In this document: positions 36,901-43,807 of the stretch, one piece after another | Layout of the letters: every line of letters begins with the position of its first letter | Numbering within the stretch: the stretch's first letter is position 1 | Origin: Muriicola sp041358175 | GTDB lineage: Bacteria; Bacteroidota; Bacteroidia; Flavobacteriales; Flavobacteriaceae | Assembly: GCF_041358175.1 (NCBI RefSeq) | Contig: NZ_JBGKBE010000005.1 | Coordinates: 156,939 to 220,938, forward strand | Length of the DNA: 64,000 nucleotides | Direction: 5' to 3' | The notes under the pieces: generated by a model | The model's database searches: none | What the model was told of the DNA's origin: nothing | The model's input: the letters and a program-made list of their open reading frames with translations, nothing else | Program-made: the position numbers and the translations under genes

Positions 36901-38046
36901 TTAATTGTTGATGAATTCTTCACCCAGGTTGAAGGTCAGTGAAAAACGCAACGTATTTTCAAGCGGATTTCTCACCTGTGAAGAAGAGAACAGATATGAC
37001 AGATCTATTTGTGCTGCCTTGAATTTAAATCCGGCACCCAGGGAAAAGAATTTTCTAGAACCTTTATTCTCACTTTCGTTAAAATACCCTGTACGTACCA
37101 TAAAGGACTGCTGAAAGGAATACTCTGCGCCCAGCGCCCAGGTTATCTCCTGAAATTCTTCGCTCATTCCATCGGGGGCATCACCAAAGGATTCAAAAAC
37201 CCCTTTAAGAAAACCTATCTGCTGATATTGATCATTGTCCTCAGAATCGACATCCCCATCGCCGTCAAAATCGCGGGGAGTAGGAACCAGCAATTTGTTA
37301 AACTCCGTAGTAATGGCGAGAACATTGTCCTCGTCCAGGATAAAATCGAATCCACCACCAAATCTCAGGTTGGTAGGTAAAAAGTTTTCCTGTCCTCCCT
37401 CATCGTATTGTATTTTTCCACCGAGATTGGAGATATTAAATCCAGCTCTCCATCTTCCGTTAAAATTGGAAAATGCAATTTCGTTTGATCTAAAGTAACC
37501 GGCTACGTCTACGGCAAAGGAGCTGGCGGCCTGAGAATCAACATTACTGATCTCCGGTAATCTCAGGTTGGATCGTATAAACCGACCTGCAACAGCCATG
37601 GAAAATTGTTCGCTCAATTTCAGAGAATACGAACCATCAAGGGCAAGCTCGTTGGGTTTGGCCAGTGTCCCCGGATCATTGGCAAATTGTCTTAATTCAA
37701 TTTCACCAAGGGTAAAATAGCGCAGACTAAACGCAAAAGCACTTCTATCATTGATTTTGTTGTAGAAACTACCATTCAACAAGGAAATATCTGTAATAAT
37801 ACTTTCCAGATAGGGTGTATAACTTACACCTATTCCCATTTTTCGTTCTGCAAAAGCAAATTTTGCAGGGTTCCATTGCTGGGAAAAGGCATCTGTAGAT
37901 GTAGCAACACCCATATCTCCCATCCCCGCAGCACGTGCATCAGCGGCAATAGTCAAAAAAGGAACAGCCGTTGTGATTACCCTTTCTTGTTGGGCCAGAA
38001 GGTTACCAGCACATAATAAAAGAATCAATCCCGTTAATTTTCTCAT
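36901..38046 (-). CDS. porV: Type IX secretion outer-membrane protein PorV
   Basis: PorV (LptO) is an outer-membrane beta-barrel that shuttles type IX substrates from the translocon to the PorU sortase. The ATG at 38046 gives a signal peptide (MRKLTGLILLLCAGNLLAQ); an upstream in-frame ATG at 38091 would add 15 unlikely residues. The mature start, ITTAVPFLTIAADARAAGMGDMGVATS, is the PorV signature. A calcium-loop-like DFDGDGDVDSEDND lies near residue 260. At 381 residues it is normal length. porU, which usually precedes porV, is not upstream here. Confidence 0.93.
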   Translation of the reverse strand: MRKLTGLILLLCAGNLLAQQERVITTAVPFLTIAADARAAGMGDMGVATSTDAFSQQWNPAKFAFAERKMGIGVSYTPYLESIITDISLLNGSFYNKINDRSAFAFSLRYFTLGEIELRQFANDPGTLAKPNELALDGSYSLKLSEQFSMAVAGRFIRSNLRLPEISNVDSQAASSFAVDVAGYFRSNEIAFSNFNGRWRAGFNISNLGGKIQYDEGGQENFLPTNLRFGGGFDFILDEDNVLAITTEFNKLLVPTPRDFDGDGDVDSEDNDQYQQIGFLKGVFESFGDAPDGMSEEFQEITWALGAEYSFQQSFMVRTGYFNESENKGSRKFFSLGAGFKFKAAQIDLSYLFSSSQVRNPLENTLRFSLTFNLGEEFINN

Positions 38047-38634
38047 ATTTTTCACACTTAAATGAACTAATATATTTTCCTGAACCTGCATTGAAATGGT
38101 AAAACGGCCGTGGGATAATAAGACAATTGTCCTTACCGTTTATTACTTTACCCTCAGGTTCACTACAGAATTTTATTATTTATACATCTGGTAAACGGCC
38201 AATTTGAGAATATCTTGTACAAAACCCTGCTTAATTTGCGCTTCTCCCTTGGAAAACAAAAGGCTGTTCGTCGATTTGCATCCGCAAGATATAGCCTTAG
38301 CCCGCAGAACCTAATATTTTTTTAACATCAAACAAGAAAGAAAAACAGCGCTCCATACTATAATGATATTTGTTCCGTTATGAATTTGTAATGTTGGCCA
38401 GATTATACGGTGATCAGGCCTTAAGAAATTACCGAGTAATAAAATATTATAAGTAAAACATCGTTTAAGTAGCCGAAAGTAAAATTTAATCATTAAACCG
38501 AGTCTTTTCAAGAGGTTGAACAGACTAAAGCAAAGGAAGTCCTGAAAGGAACAGATTCTGACGAAAGAACGCATTCATCGGCACAAAGTTCATTCTCCCC
38601 GAATCTGAAAAACTATTAAATCAAAGATCAACAG
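38047..38634. other. porV-gldJ intergenic region without porU
   Basis: This 588-base region lies between divergent porV and gldJ, where flavobacteria usually carry porU (over 1,000 codons). No such frame is present. On the minus strand one frame is open from 38574 to 38176 except for one TAG at about 38311-38313. The second part ends with codons for GFVQDILKLAVYQMYK and a stop at 38176, and it looks more protein-like than the first. It could be a remnant or chance. No clear promoter for gldJ is recognised. Confidence 0.5.
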
Positions 38635-40302
38635 ATGAAAAAACAATTTATCAAAGTTGTACTCTCTTGCACCGTACTAGTAGCAGGATTTACAGTAACC
38701 AGCTGTAAAAAATCTTCTAGTTCTAAAAATGTATCCAGGGCCACAGGCTGGAAGATCAATGCCAAAGAAGGAGGTTTTCAATACAACTCAGATTTTAAAG
38801 AGCAGGAAACAGCACCCGGACTTGTCTTTATTGAAGGGGGAACCTTCACCAAAGGAAAAGTCCAGGATGATGTGATGCACGACTGGAATAACACCCCTAC
38901 ACAACAACACGTTCAGTCATTTTATATGGATGAAACCGAGGTAACCAATGTTATGTACCTGGAGTACCTCGACTATCTTAAAAGTGTATACCCCCCTGAA
39001 AACCCAAAATATGCTAATATCTATAAAGGTGCCCTTCCGGATACCCTGGTATGGCGTAACCGATTGGGTTTCAATGAGACGATGACCAATAACTACCTGC
39101 GTCACCCTGCCTATGCAGAATATCCTGTTGTAGGTGTAAACTGGATACAGGCCACTCAGTTCGCCGAATGGCGAACCGACCGTGTCAATGAAGCGGTTCT
39201 TGAGCGGGAAGGATTTCTTGCCAAAGATGCAAAATATCAGGCCGTAACCGGTGAAGTTGCAGGTACATTTAGTACCGAGGCATACCTGAATAGACCAGAG
39301 TCTGTTTATAATGGTCAGATCGATTCCCTTCAGGGAAATAAGAAAAAAGATTCTGTCTCTACTTTTGCGAAGCGAAGTAGCGGAATAATAAGTCCGGAAT
39401 ATCGTCTTCCCACCGAAACGGAATGGGAATACGCAGCTGCTGCCTTACAGGGAAGCAGGGAGTACAATAATTACAGAGGAAGGAAAAAATATCCCTGGGA
39501 AGGGGAGTATACCCGAAACGGTCAAAGAGTCGGAAGGGGTGATCAGCTCGCTAACTTCAAGCAGGGAAAAGGAGATTACGGCGGAATTGCCGGATGGTCT
39601 GATGATGGTGCAGATATTACTGCTGAAGTGAAGTCTTATAAACCCAATGACCTTGGATTATACGATATGGCAGGGAACGTTGCCGAGTGGGTAGCGGATG
39701 TATACCGACCTATTGTAGATGATGAAATAAGTGACTTTAATTATTACCGGGGAAATATTTATTCCAAAACCGCTATTGGCGAAGACGGAAAAGTAGAAAT
39801 CCTTAGGGACAGCATCGTGTATGACACTCTGCCAAATGGTAAAGTTGTAGCCGTTAATCTACCAGGTGAAATTCTGATGGTGCCTGTTGATGAGGAAGAA
39901 ACCTATCTCAGAACCAACTTTTCAAAAAGTGATAACAGGGGTTACAGGGATGGTGATCCGGGTTCTACAAGATTTTTCAATAGATTTAGCGATGAGGAAG
40001 ATCAGGAAAATCAACGCAAAATGTACGATTCCCCAAAGCATAAAGTGGAAAGGGATTCTACAGGAAACATTGTCAGAGGTTATGATACCAGTAACGAGAG
40101 GACTACCCTTATCAACGATGAAGTTCGTGTATACAAGGGAGGATCCTGGCGAGATCGCGCATACTGGTTAGATCCTGCTCAGCGAAGATTCCTGCCACAG
40201 TATATGGCAACGGATTATATCGGATTCCGATGTGCTATGTCTCGTGTAGGTTCAAAGGCTAAAACCAAAAACAAAACCGTACGCGGTAAGAAAGCGAAAT
40301 AG
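38635..40302 (+). CDS. gldJ: Gliding motility lipoprotein GldJ
   Basis: GldJ is an outer-membrane-associated lipoprotein required for gliding and for stability of the GldK/type IX machinery. The lipobox TSC puts Cys24 at the mature N-terminus. A formylglycine-generating-enzyme-like fold follows: GLVFIEGGTFTKG, then MDETEVTNVMYLEYL and YPVVGVNWIQATQFAEWRT, ending with VYKGGSWRDRAYWLDPAQRRFL and IGFRCAM. At 555 residues it matches known GldJ. A terminator follows at 40331. murF lies downstream as in relatives. Confidence 0.96.
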   Translation: MKKQFIKVVLSCTVLVAGFTVTSCKKSSSSKNVSRATGWKINAKEGGFQYNSDFKEQETAPGLVFIEGGTFTKGKVQDDVMHDWNNTPTQQHVQSFYMDETEVTNVMYLEYLDYLKSVYPPENPKYANIYKGALPDTLVWRNRLGFNETMTNNYLRHPAYAEYPVVGVNWIQATQFAEWRTDRVNEAVLEREGFLAKDAKYQAVTGEVAGTFSTEAYLNRPESVYNGQIDSLQGNKKKDSVSTFAKRSSGIISPEYRLPTETEWEYAAAALQGSREYNNYRGRKKYPWEGEYTRNGQRVGRGDQLANFKQGKGDYGGIAGWSDDGADITAEVKSYKPNDLGLYDMAGNVAEWVADVYRPIVDDEISDFNYYRGNIYSKTAIGEDGKVEILRDSIVYDTLPNGKVVAVNLPGEILMVPVDEEETYLRTNFSKSDNRGYRDGDPGSTRFFNRFSDEEDQENQRKMYDSPKHKVERDSTGNIVRGYDTSNERTTLINDEVRVYKGGSWRDRAYWLDPAQRRFLPQYMATDYIGFRCAMSRVGSKAKTKNKTVRGKKAK

Positions 40303-40330
40303 AAAAATAGAATATACATACAGTACAAAA

Positions 40331-40364
40331 GCCCTGGCAATAATCCTGCCGGGGCTTTTTTTAT
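40331..40364 (+). terminator. Intrinsic terminator of gldJ
   Basis: A GC-rich stem (AGCCCTGGCA with TGCCGGGGCT, one G-U pair) is followed by seven T, about 30 bases after the gldJ stop. Confidence 0.85.
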
Positions 40365-40668
40365 TTATGACACCCCAACCATGCACTAATAACTATGCAT
40401 ATCTGGTTACTAATAATAGCCTAAACCGCCCGGGCAGTAGATACAACGAGTTTGTTTTACTCCGATAAGCGCTAACAAACTTACTCTCCAATATTGTACC
40501 CGGGATATGGATCCCTCCTATGTAATTAAAGGACACTTTTAGTTATTACTTGAATAATCAATATGACTATATTGTAAATAGTAGCACTCAACCTCTTTGA
40601 ATCATCCTTTTTTTGATAGTCTACCTTTCTTAAAATTCAACATTTTTGTATATGATATACTATTTTAA

Positions 40669-40703
40669 ATGTATTTCATCGATATTTTATGTATTTCGTC
40701 GAT
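40669..40703. repeat. Direct repeat with 20-bp period
   Basis: ATGTATTTCATCGAT (40669-40683) recurs as ATGTATTTCGTCGAT (40689-40703), one mismatch in 15. The 20-bp period would place the copies about two helical turns apart. It lies 130-160 bases upstream of the small protein gene and could be a regulator site. Confidence 0.5.
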
Positions 40704-40830
40704 TTATAATACTATTTTGTAAGAATATTCCTTCTTATACCGGGCCATCGCAATAAGGCTTTTAGTATTAGCAAGTAATTGAATGACTCAACAGAATTAA
40801 AAAGATATAAGAACCCAAATCTTAGCAGTT

Positions 40831-41001
40831 ATGAAAAATGTAATGTTAGTGAAGGTACTTTACCTGGAGGCATTTAAGAGTATTAGCAGTTATTTCGCTA
40901 AATCTTATTTAAAAATCTTATCCTGGTTATTTTTAGCCAGTTATTTAATAGTTGTTTTTGCTTTCATATTTAGGGCATCCACAGGTTTTGCATTTGATTA
41001 G
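40831..41001 (+). CDS. Small membrane protein, DUF6747-like
   Basis: This 56-codon frame from ATG 40831 to TAG 41001 encodes a protein with an amphipathic N-terminal part (MKNVMLVKVLYLEAFKS) and one strong hydrophobic segment (about 31-48, WLFLASYLIVVFAFIF), ending RASTGFAFD. From memory this resembles small flavobacterial proteins named DUF6747, which end in the same way. It is followed 26 bases later by a terminator, as expected of a monocistronic gene. Function unknown. Confidence 0.65.
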   Translation: MKNVMLVKVLYLEAFKSISSYFAKSYLKILSWLFLASYLIVVFAFIFRASTGFAFD

Positions 41002-41026
41002 GGATCAAGGCAAGGGATGTATAAAA

Positions 41027-41058
41027 TAGTGCCCGGGGGGAAATGGGCGCTATTTTTT
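41027..41058 (+). terminator. Intrinsic terminator of the small protein gene
   Basis: The stem AATAGTGCCC / GGGCGCTATT (one G-U-type mismatch) is followed by eight or more T. It begins about 25 bases after the 41001 stop. Confidence 0.8.
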
Positions 41059-41132
41059 TTTCAATTACAATAAAACATTTTGAAAATACCATAGTAAATT
41101 TCGATTAGTTTAATTAGCAGTAAGTAATGGGC

Positions 41133-41164
41133 AAGCCTCGATGTAATAGTCGGGGCTTTTTTTA
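41133..41164 (+). terminator. Intrinsic terminator just upstream of murF
   Basis: AAGCCTCGA and TCGGGGCTT form a stem with one wobble, followed by seven T. The T-run ends about 12 bases before the murF ATG. It would stop a short transcript from the 41,060-41,130 region or control read-through into murF. Confidence 0.7.
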
Positions 41165-41174
41165 TCTTTAGACC

Positions 41175-42449
41175 ATGACAATTGAGGTTTTACACAAACT
41201 ATTTCTTAAGCATTCCGAAGTATCAACGGATTCGAGAAAGATTAAAAAAGGTGGACTCTTCTTTGCCCTTAAAGGACCCAATTTCAATGGAAACTCCTTT
41301 GCAGCAAAAGCATTACAGGAAGGAGCAGCCTATGCCGTTATTGACGAAGAAGAATATGTCCAGAACGAAAGGTGTATTCTCGTAGATGATGTTCTGACTA
41401 CCTTACAGCGCTTAGGTACATATCATCGGAACCAGTCTGAGGCAACAATAATTGCCCTTACGGGAAGTAATGGAAAAACGACAACCAAAGAGCTTATTTC
41501 AGCAGTCCTCTCGCAAAAATTCAATACCATTGCCACCGTTGGAAATCTCAACAATCATATCGGCGTCCCTTTAACCCTACTCTCTATTAAAGGAGATACC
41601 GAGATGGCTGTAGTTGAAATGGGGGCCAACCATCAGAAAGAGATCGAGTTCTTATGTCAACTCGCACTTCCCGATTACGGCTATATCACCAACTTCGGAA
41701 AAGCTCACCTGGAAGGTTTTGGAGGTGTTGAAGGAGTTATTAAAGGTAAGAGTGAGCTCTACCAGAATCTGATGTCCCGAAAAGCTCATATTTTCTGGAA
41801 TGCCGATGATCCCATACAAAGAGAAAAACTTGAAACTTATGGGGATAAAACAGGTTTTAGTCGGACCAAAACATCCGACCATCAGATCATATTCCTGGGG
41901 GCAGATCCCTTTGTTCGACTTAAAACACAGGGCTCGAAAATAAAGACAAAGTTGCCAGGGGGCTACAATTTTCCAAATGCTGCCATAGCGATTCTTATCG
42001 GTTTGTATTTTAAGGTTCCCATGACTAAAATTAAAAAGGGAATAGAAGCTTATGAGCCTGAGAATAACCGTTCTCAAATCATAAAGAAAAATGACCTGGT
42101 GATCTACCTTGATGCTTACAATGCAAATCCAACCAGTATGGAAGCAGCACTTGAGGCCTTCGACAGAACCACTTCAAGGCCAAAAACTGTACTCCTGGGA
42201 GATATGTTTGAACTTGGAGATGATGCCGCCAGGGAACATCAGGCTATTGCAAATCTGACAGAACGCTTGTCCTTTGATAACAGGTATTTTGTCGGAGAAA
42301 ATTTTTCCGGTACACATACCAATGGCAAAACCTTCAGATCATTTGAGGATTTTTCAACCTTTTTAAGAAAACACCCCCTGGAAAATGGTGCCGTTTTGAT
42401 TAAAGGATCCCGGGGTATGGCCCTGGAGAGAATACTAGATTTACTTTAA
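41175..42449 (+). CDS. murF: UDP-N-acetylmuramoyl-tripeptide--D-alanyl-D-alanine ligase (MurF)
   Basis: This cytosolic Mur ligase adds D-Ala-D-Ala to UDP-MurNAc-tripeptide. The N-terminal domain recognises the substrate (STDSRKIKKGGLFFALKG), the ATP-binding loop is GSNGKTTTKE (about 97-106), and the central domain carries EMGANHQKEIEFL and NADD. The third domain has YLDAYNANPTSM. At 424 residues it is full length. It starts 12 bases after a terminator. A TATCTTTA box (41163-41170) directly before the ATG suggests its own promoter with almost no leader. Confidence 0.96.
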   Translation: MTIEVLHKLFLKHSEVSTDSRKIKKGGLFFALKGPNFNGNSFAAKALQEGAAYAVIDEEEYVQNERCILVDDVLTTLQRLGTYHRNQSEATIIALTGSNGKTTTKELISAVLSQKFNTIATVGNLNNHIGVPLTLLSIKGDTEMAVVEMGANHQKEIEFLCQLALPDYGYITNFGKAHLEGFGGVEGVIKGKSELYQNLMSRKAHIFWNADDPIQREKLETYGDKTGFSRTKTSDHQIIFLGADPFVRLKTQGSKIKTKLPGGYNFPNAAIAILIGLYFKVPMTKIKKGIEAYEPENNRSQIIKKNDLVIYLDAYNANPTSMEAALEAFDRTTSRPKTVLLGDMFELGDDAAREHQAIANLTERLSFDNRYFVGENFSGTHTNGKTFRSFEDFSTFLRKHPLENGAVLIKGSRGMALERILDLL

Positions 42450-42486
42450 AAAGTAAATTAAACGGAAAAGATTAAATCAGCACTGC

Positions 42487-43275
42487 ATGAAACCTGGATC
42501 GAAAACGAATCAATTGGGCTTGTCAGAAGTAGGTCGAGTATTAAAGGTAGTATTAATACTATTTCTTTTCGTAGGATGTAATAAAGATGATGCGGAAAAG
42601 GACTCCATTCCGACCCTTGAAGAATTTGAAAAAATTTCACTTGTTGCGGGAGAACGCAATGAGGAAATTAAACTTGCCGATGGTTCGGTTTGGCAGTATC
42701 GTATCTCTGTACCCGATCTTGAAAACGGTGAAAAAGTACCCTTTCTTCTAAATCTACACTGGTCTGGTAATTACGACAGTTACATCGAGTCTATGCGATG
42801 TCTGGTGGAACCCGCTTTTAAAGAGAAACGGTACATCATATTTTCCCCAAGAATTGGTTTCGGTGAGAATTGGTTTGAGGAAGAGACCAGAGAAAGGATT
42901 CTGGCTTTTCTGGATCTGGCAAGACAAAAATGGCCGATTGACACCTCTAAAATGGCGGTTACCGGATACAGTCTGGGGGGAACAGGAACCTGGAATTACA
43001 GTTTGAGTTACGACAATTATTTTAGTGCTGCCATCCCGATGGCAGGGGCTTATTTCGGGGATGAGAAAATCAATATTCCAGTTTGTGTCATTCACGGTAC
43101 TGAAGACGAACTTTACCCCTATGATCTCGCCCTTCAGGCCGTCCAGGACAGCAGGGATATGGGATCATCCATCACCGTCATTACAGCAGAAGGACGATCT
43201 CATCAGGAGGCCTGCCTATACTTGCCCTACCTTTTAGAGGCGGCTGCCTGGTTAGAGAACGAGGCTTGGCCTTAA
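42487..43275 (+). CDS. Alpha/beta-hydrolase lipoprotein
   Basis: This 262-residue serine hydrolase has an unusually long basic N-region (about 20 residues) before the hydrophobic segment and a lipobox FVGC (Cys31). The nucleophile elbow is GYSLGG (Ser162), the acid is in HGTEDELYP and the His is in GRSHQEACLY. It resembles dienelactone hydrolase/polyhydroxybutyrate depolymerase-type esterases. It starts 37 bases after murF and may be co-transcribed. The repeat block begins just after its stop. Confidence 0.8.
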   Translation: MKPGSKTNQLGLSEVGRVLKVVLILFLFVGCNKDDAEKDSIPTLEEFEKISLVAGERNEEIKLADGSVWQYRISVPDLENGEKVPFLLNLHWSGNYDSYIESMRCLVEPAFKEKRYIIFSPRIGFGENWFEEETRERILAFLDLARQKWPIDTSKMAVTGYSLGGTGTWNYSLSYDNYFSAAIPMAGAYFGDEKINIPVCVIHGTEDELYPYDLALQAVQDSRDMGSSITVITAEGRSHQEACLYLPYLLEAAAWLENEAWP

Positions 43276-43280
43276 TTCGG

Positions 43281-43500
43281 CAGATGCATTCCTGCCTGCC
43301 GCAGGCACTGTAGAAAATCCTGCGCCATAGGCGCAGTTATTTTTGCATTTCCCACCAAAATCTCAAACTACCTCCGGTGAAGGATTATTCGCTTCGCCTG
43401 CCTCATGGCAGGAACGCTCATGATCCAAAGCCAGTCCGCTGATGCAAATACTAAATCCCGGCGACTTCAGTCGCCGAAGGTTTTTTATTTTCCCTTCACA
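43281..43500. repeat. tRNA-Val-associated repeat, locus 1
   Basis: At least two imperfect units of the same family as the array at 49.3 kb. They share a GATGCA..TAGAAAATC core, a TGCCTGCCGCAGGCA hairpin (43294-43308) and an AAGGATTATTCGC..ATGATCC segment. Each unit holds a different perfect hairpin: CTGCGCC/GGCGCAG (43320-43336), CCTGCC/GGCAGG (43397-43412) and CGGCGACT/AGTCGCCG (43459-43476). The last is followed by a T-rich tail (TTTTTTATTTTCCC). It ends about 40 bases before the tRNA-Val terminator. Confidence 0.8.
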
Positions 43501-43537
43501 TCATCATACGAGTATATGCTGTTTCGGGAAAATAAAA

Positions 43538-43561
43538 ATCCATCCGCAAATGCGGATGGAT
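43538..43561 (-). terminator. Terminator of tRNA-Val(GAC)
   Basis: A perfect stem ATCCATCCGCA / TGCGGATGGAT with a two-base loop is followed on the minus strand by TTTTTATTTTCCC, 13 bases after the tRNA 3' end. Confidence 0.85.
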
Positions 43562-43574
43562 TTAGTGCTTGATG

Positions 43575-43649
43575 TGGAGTGTATTGGATTCGAACCAACG
43601 ACCCCCGCCCTGTCAAGGCGGTGCTCTAAACCAACTGAGCTAACACTCC
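43575..43649 (-). tRNA. tRNA-Val (anticodon GAC)
   Basis: A complete cloverleaf reads on the minus strand: acceptor GGAGTGT/ACACTCC, D-arm GCTC/GAGC, anticodon arm CCGCC-TTGACAG-GGCGG and a TTCGAAT T-loop. Loop positions 34-36 are GAC, which decodes GUC/GUU Val codons. The discriminator is A and CCA is not encoded. Confidence 0.95.
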
Positions 43650-43807
43650 GCAGCTATTATTGGTCCGTTTAAACGGGTCTGCAATATCGGAAATATTTTG
43701 CGTAAGAAGACAGACCGAAATCAAATTATATTTATGATTTTACGGATGCAGAATTAAATTGTCTACTCTTAACTATACAAATTATTGAATTAGCCTCCTC
43801 GTAAAGT

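Larger units (their letters stand above)
40303..40830. other. AT-rich gap after gldJ
   Basis: Apart from the gldJ terminator and a 15-base direct repeat (40669-40703), I see no gene in these 528 bases. The sequence becomes very AT-rich after 40,550, which fits a promoter/leader region for the small protein gene at 40831. Confidence 0.5.

Noticed and set aside
38311..38574. 87-codon minus-strand frame upstream of porV
   Set aside because: It is hydrophobic, AT-rich and rich in rare codons, with no recognised family. I keep it only as part of the intergenic description.
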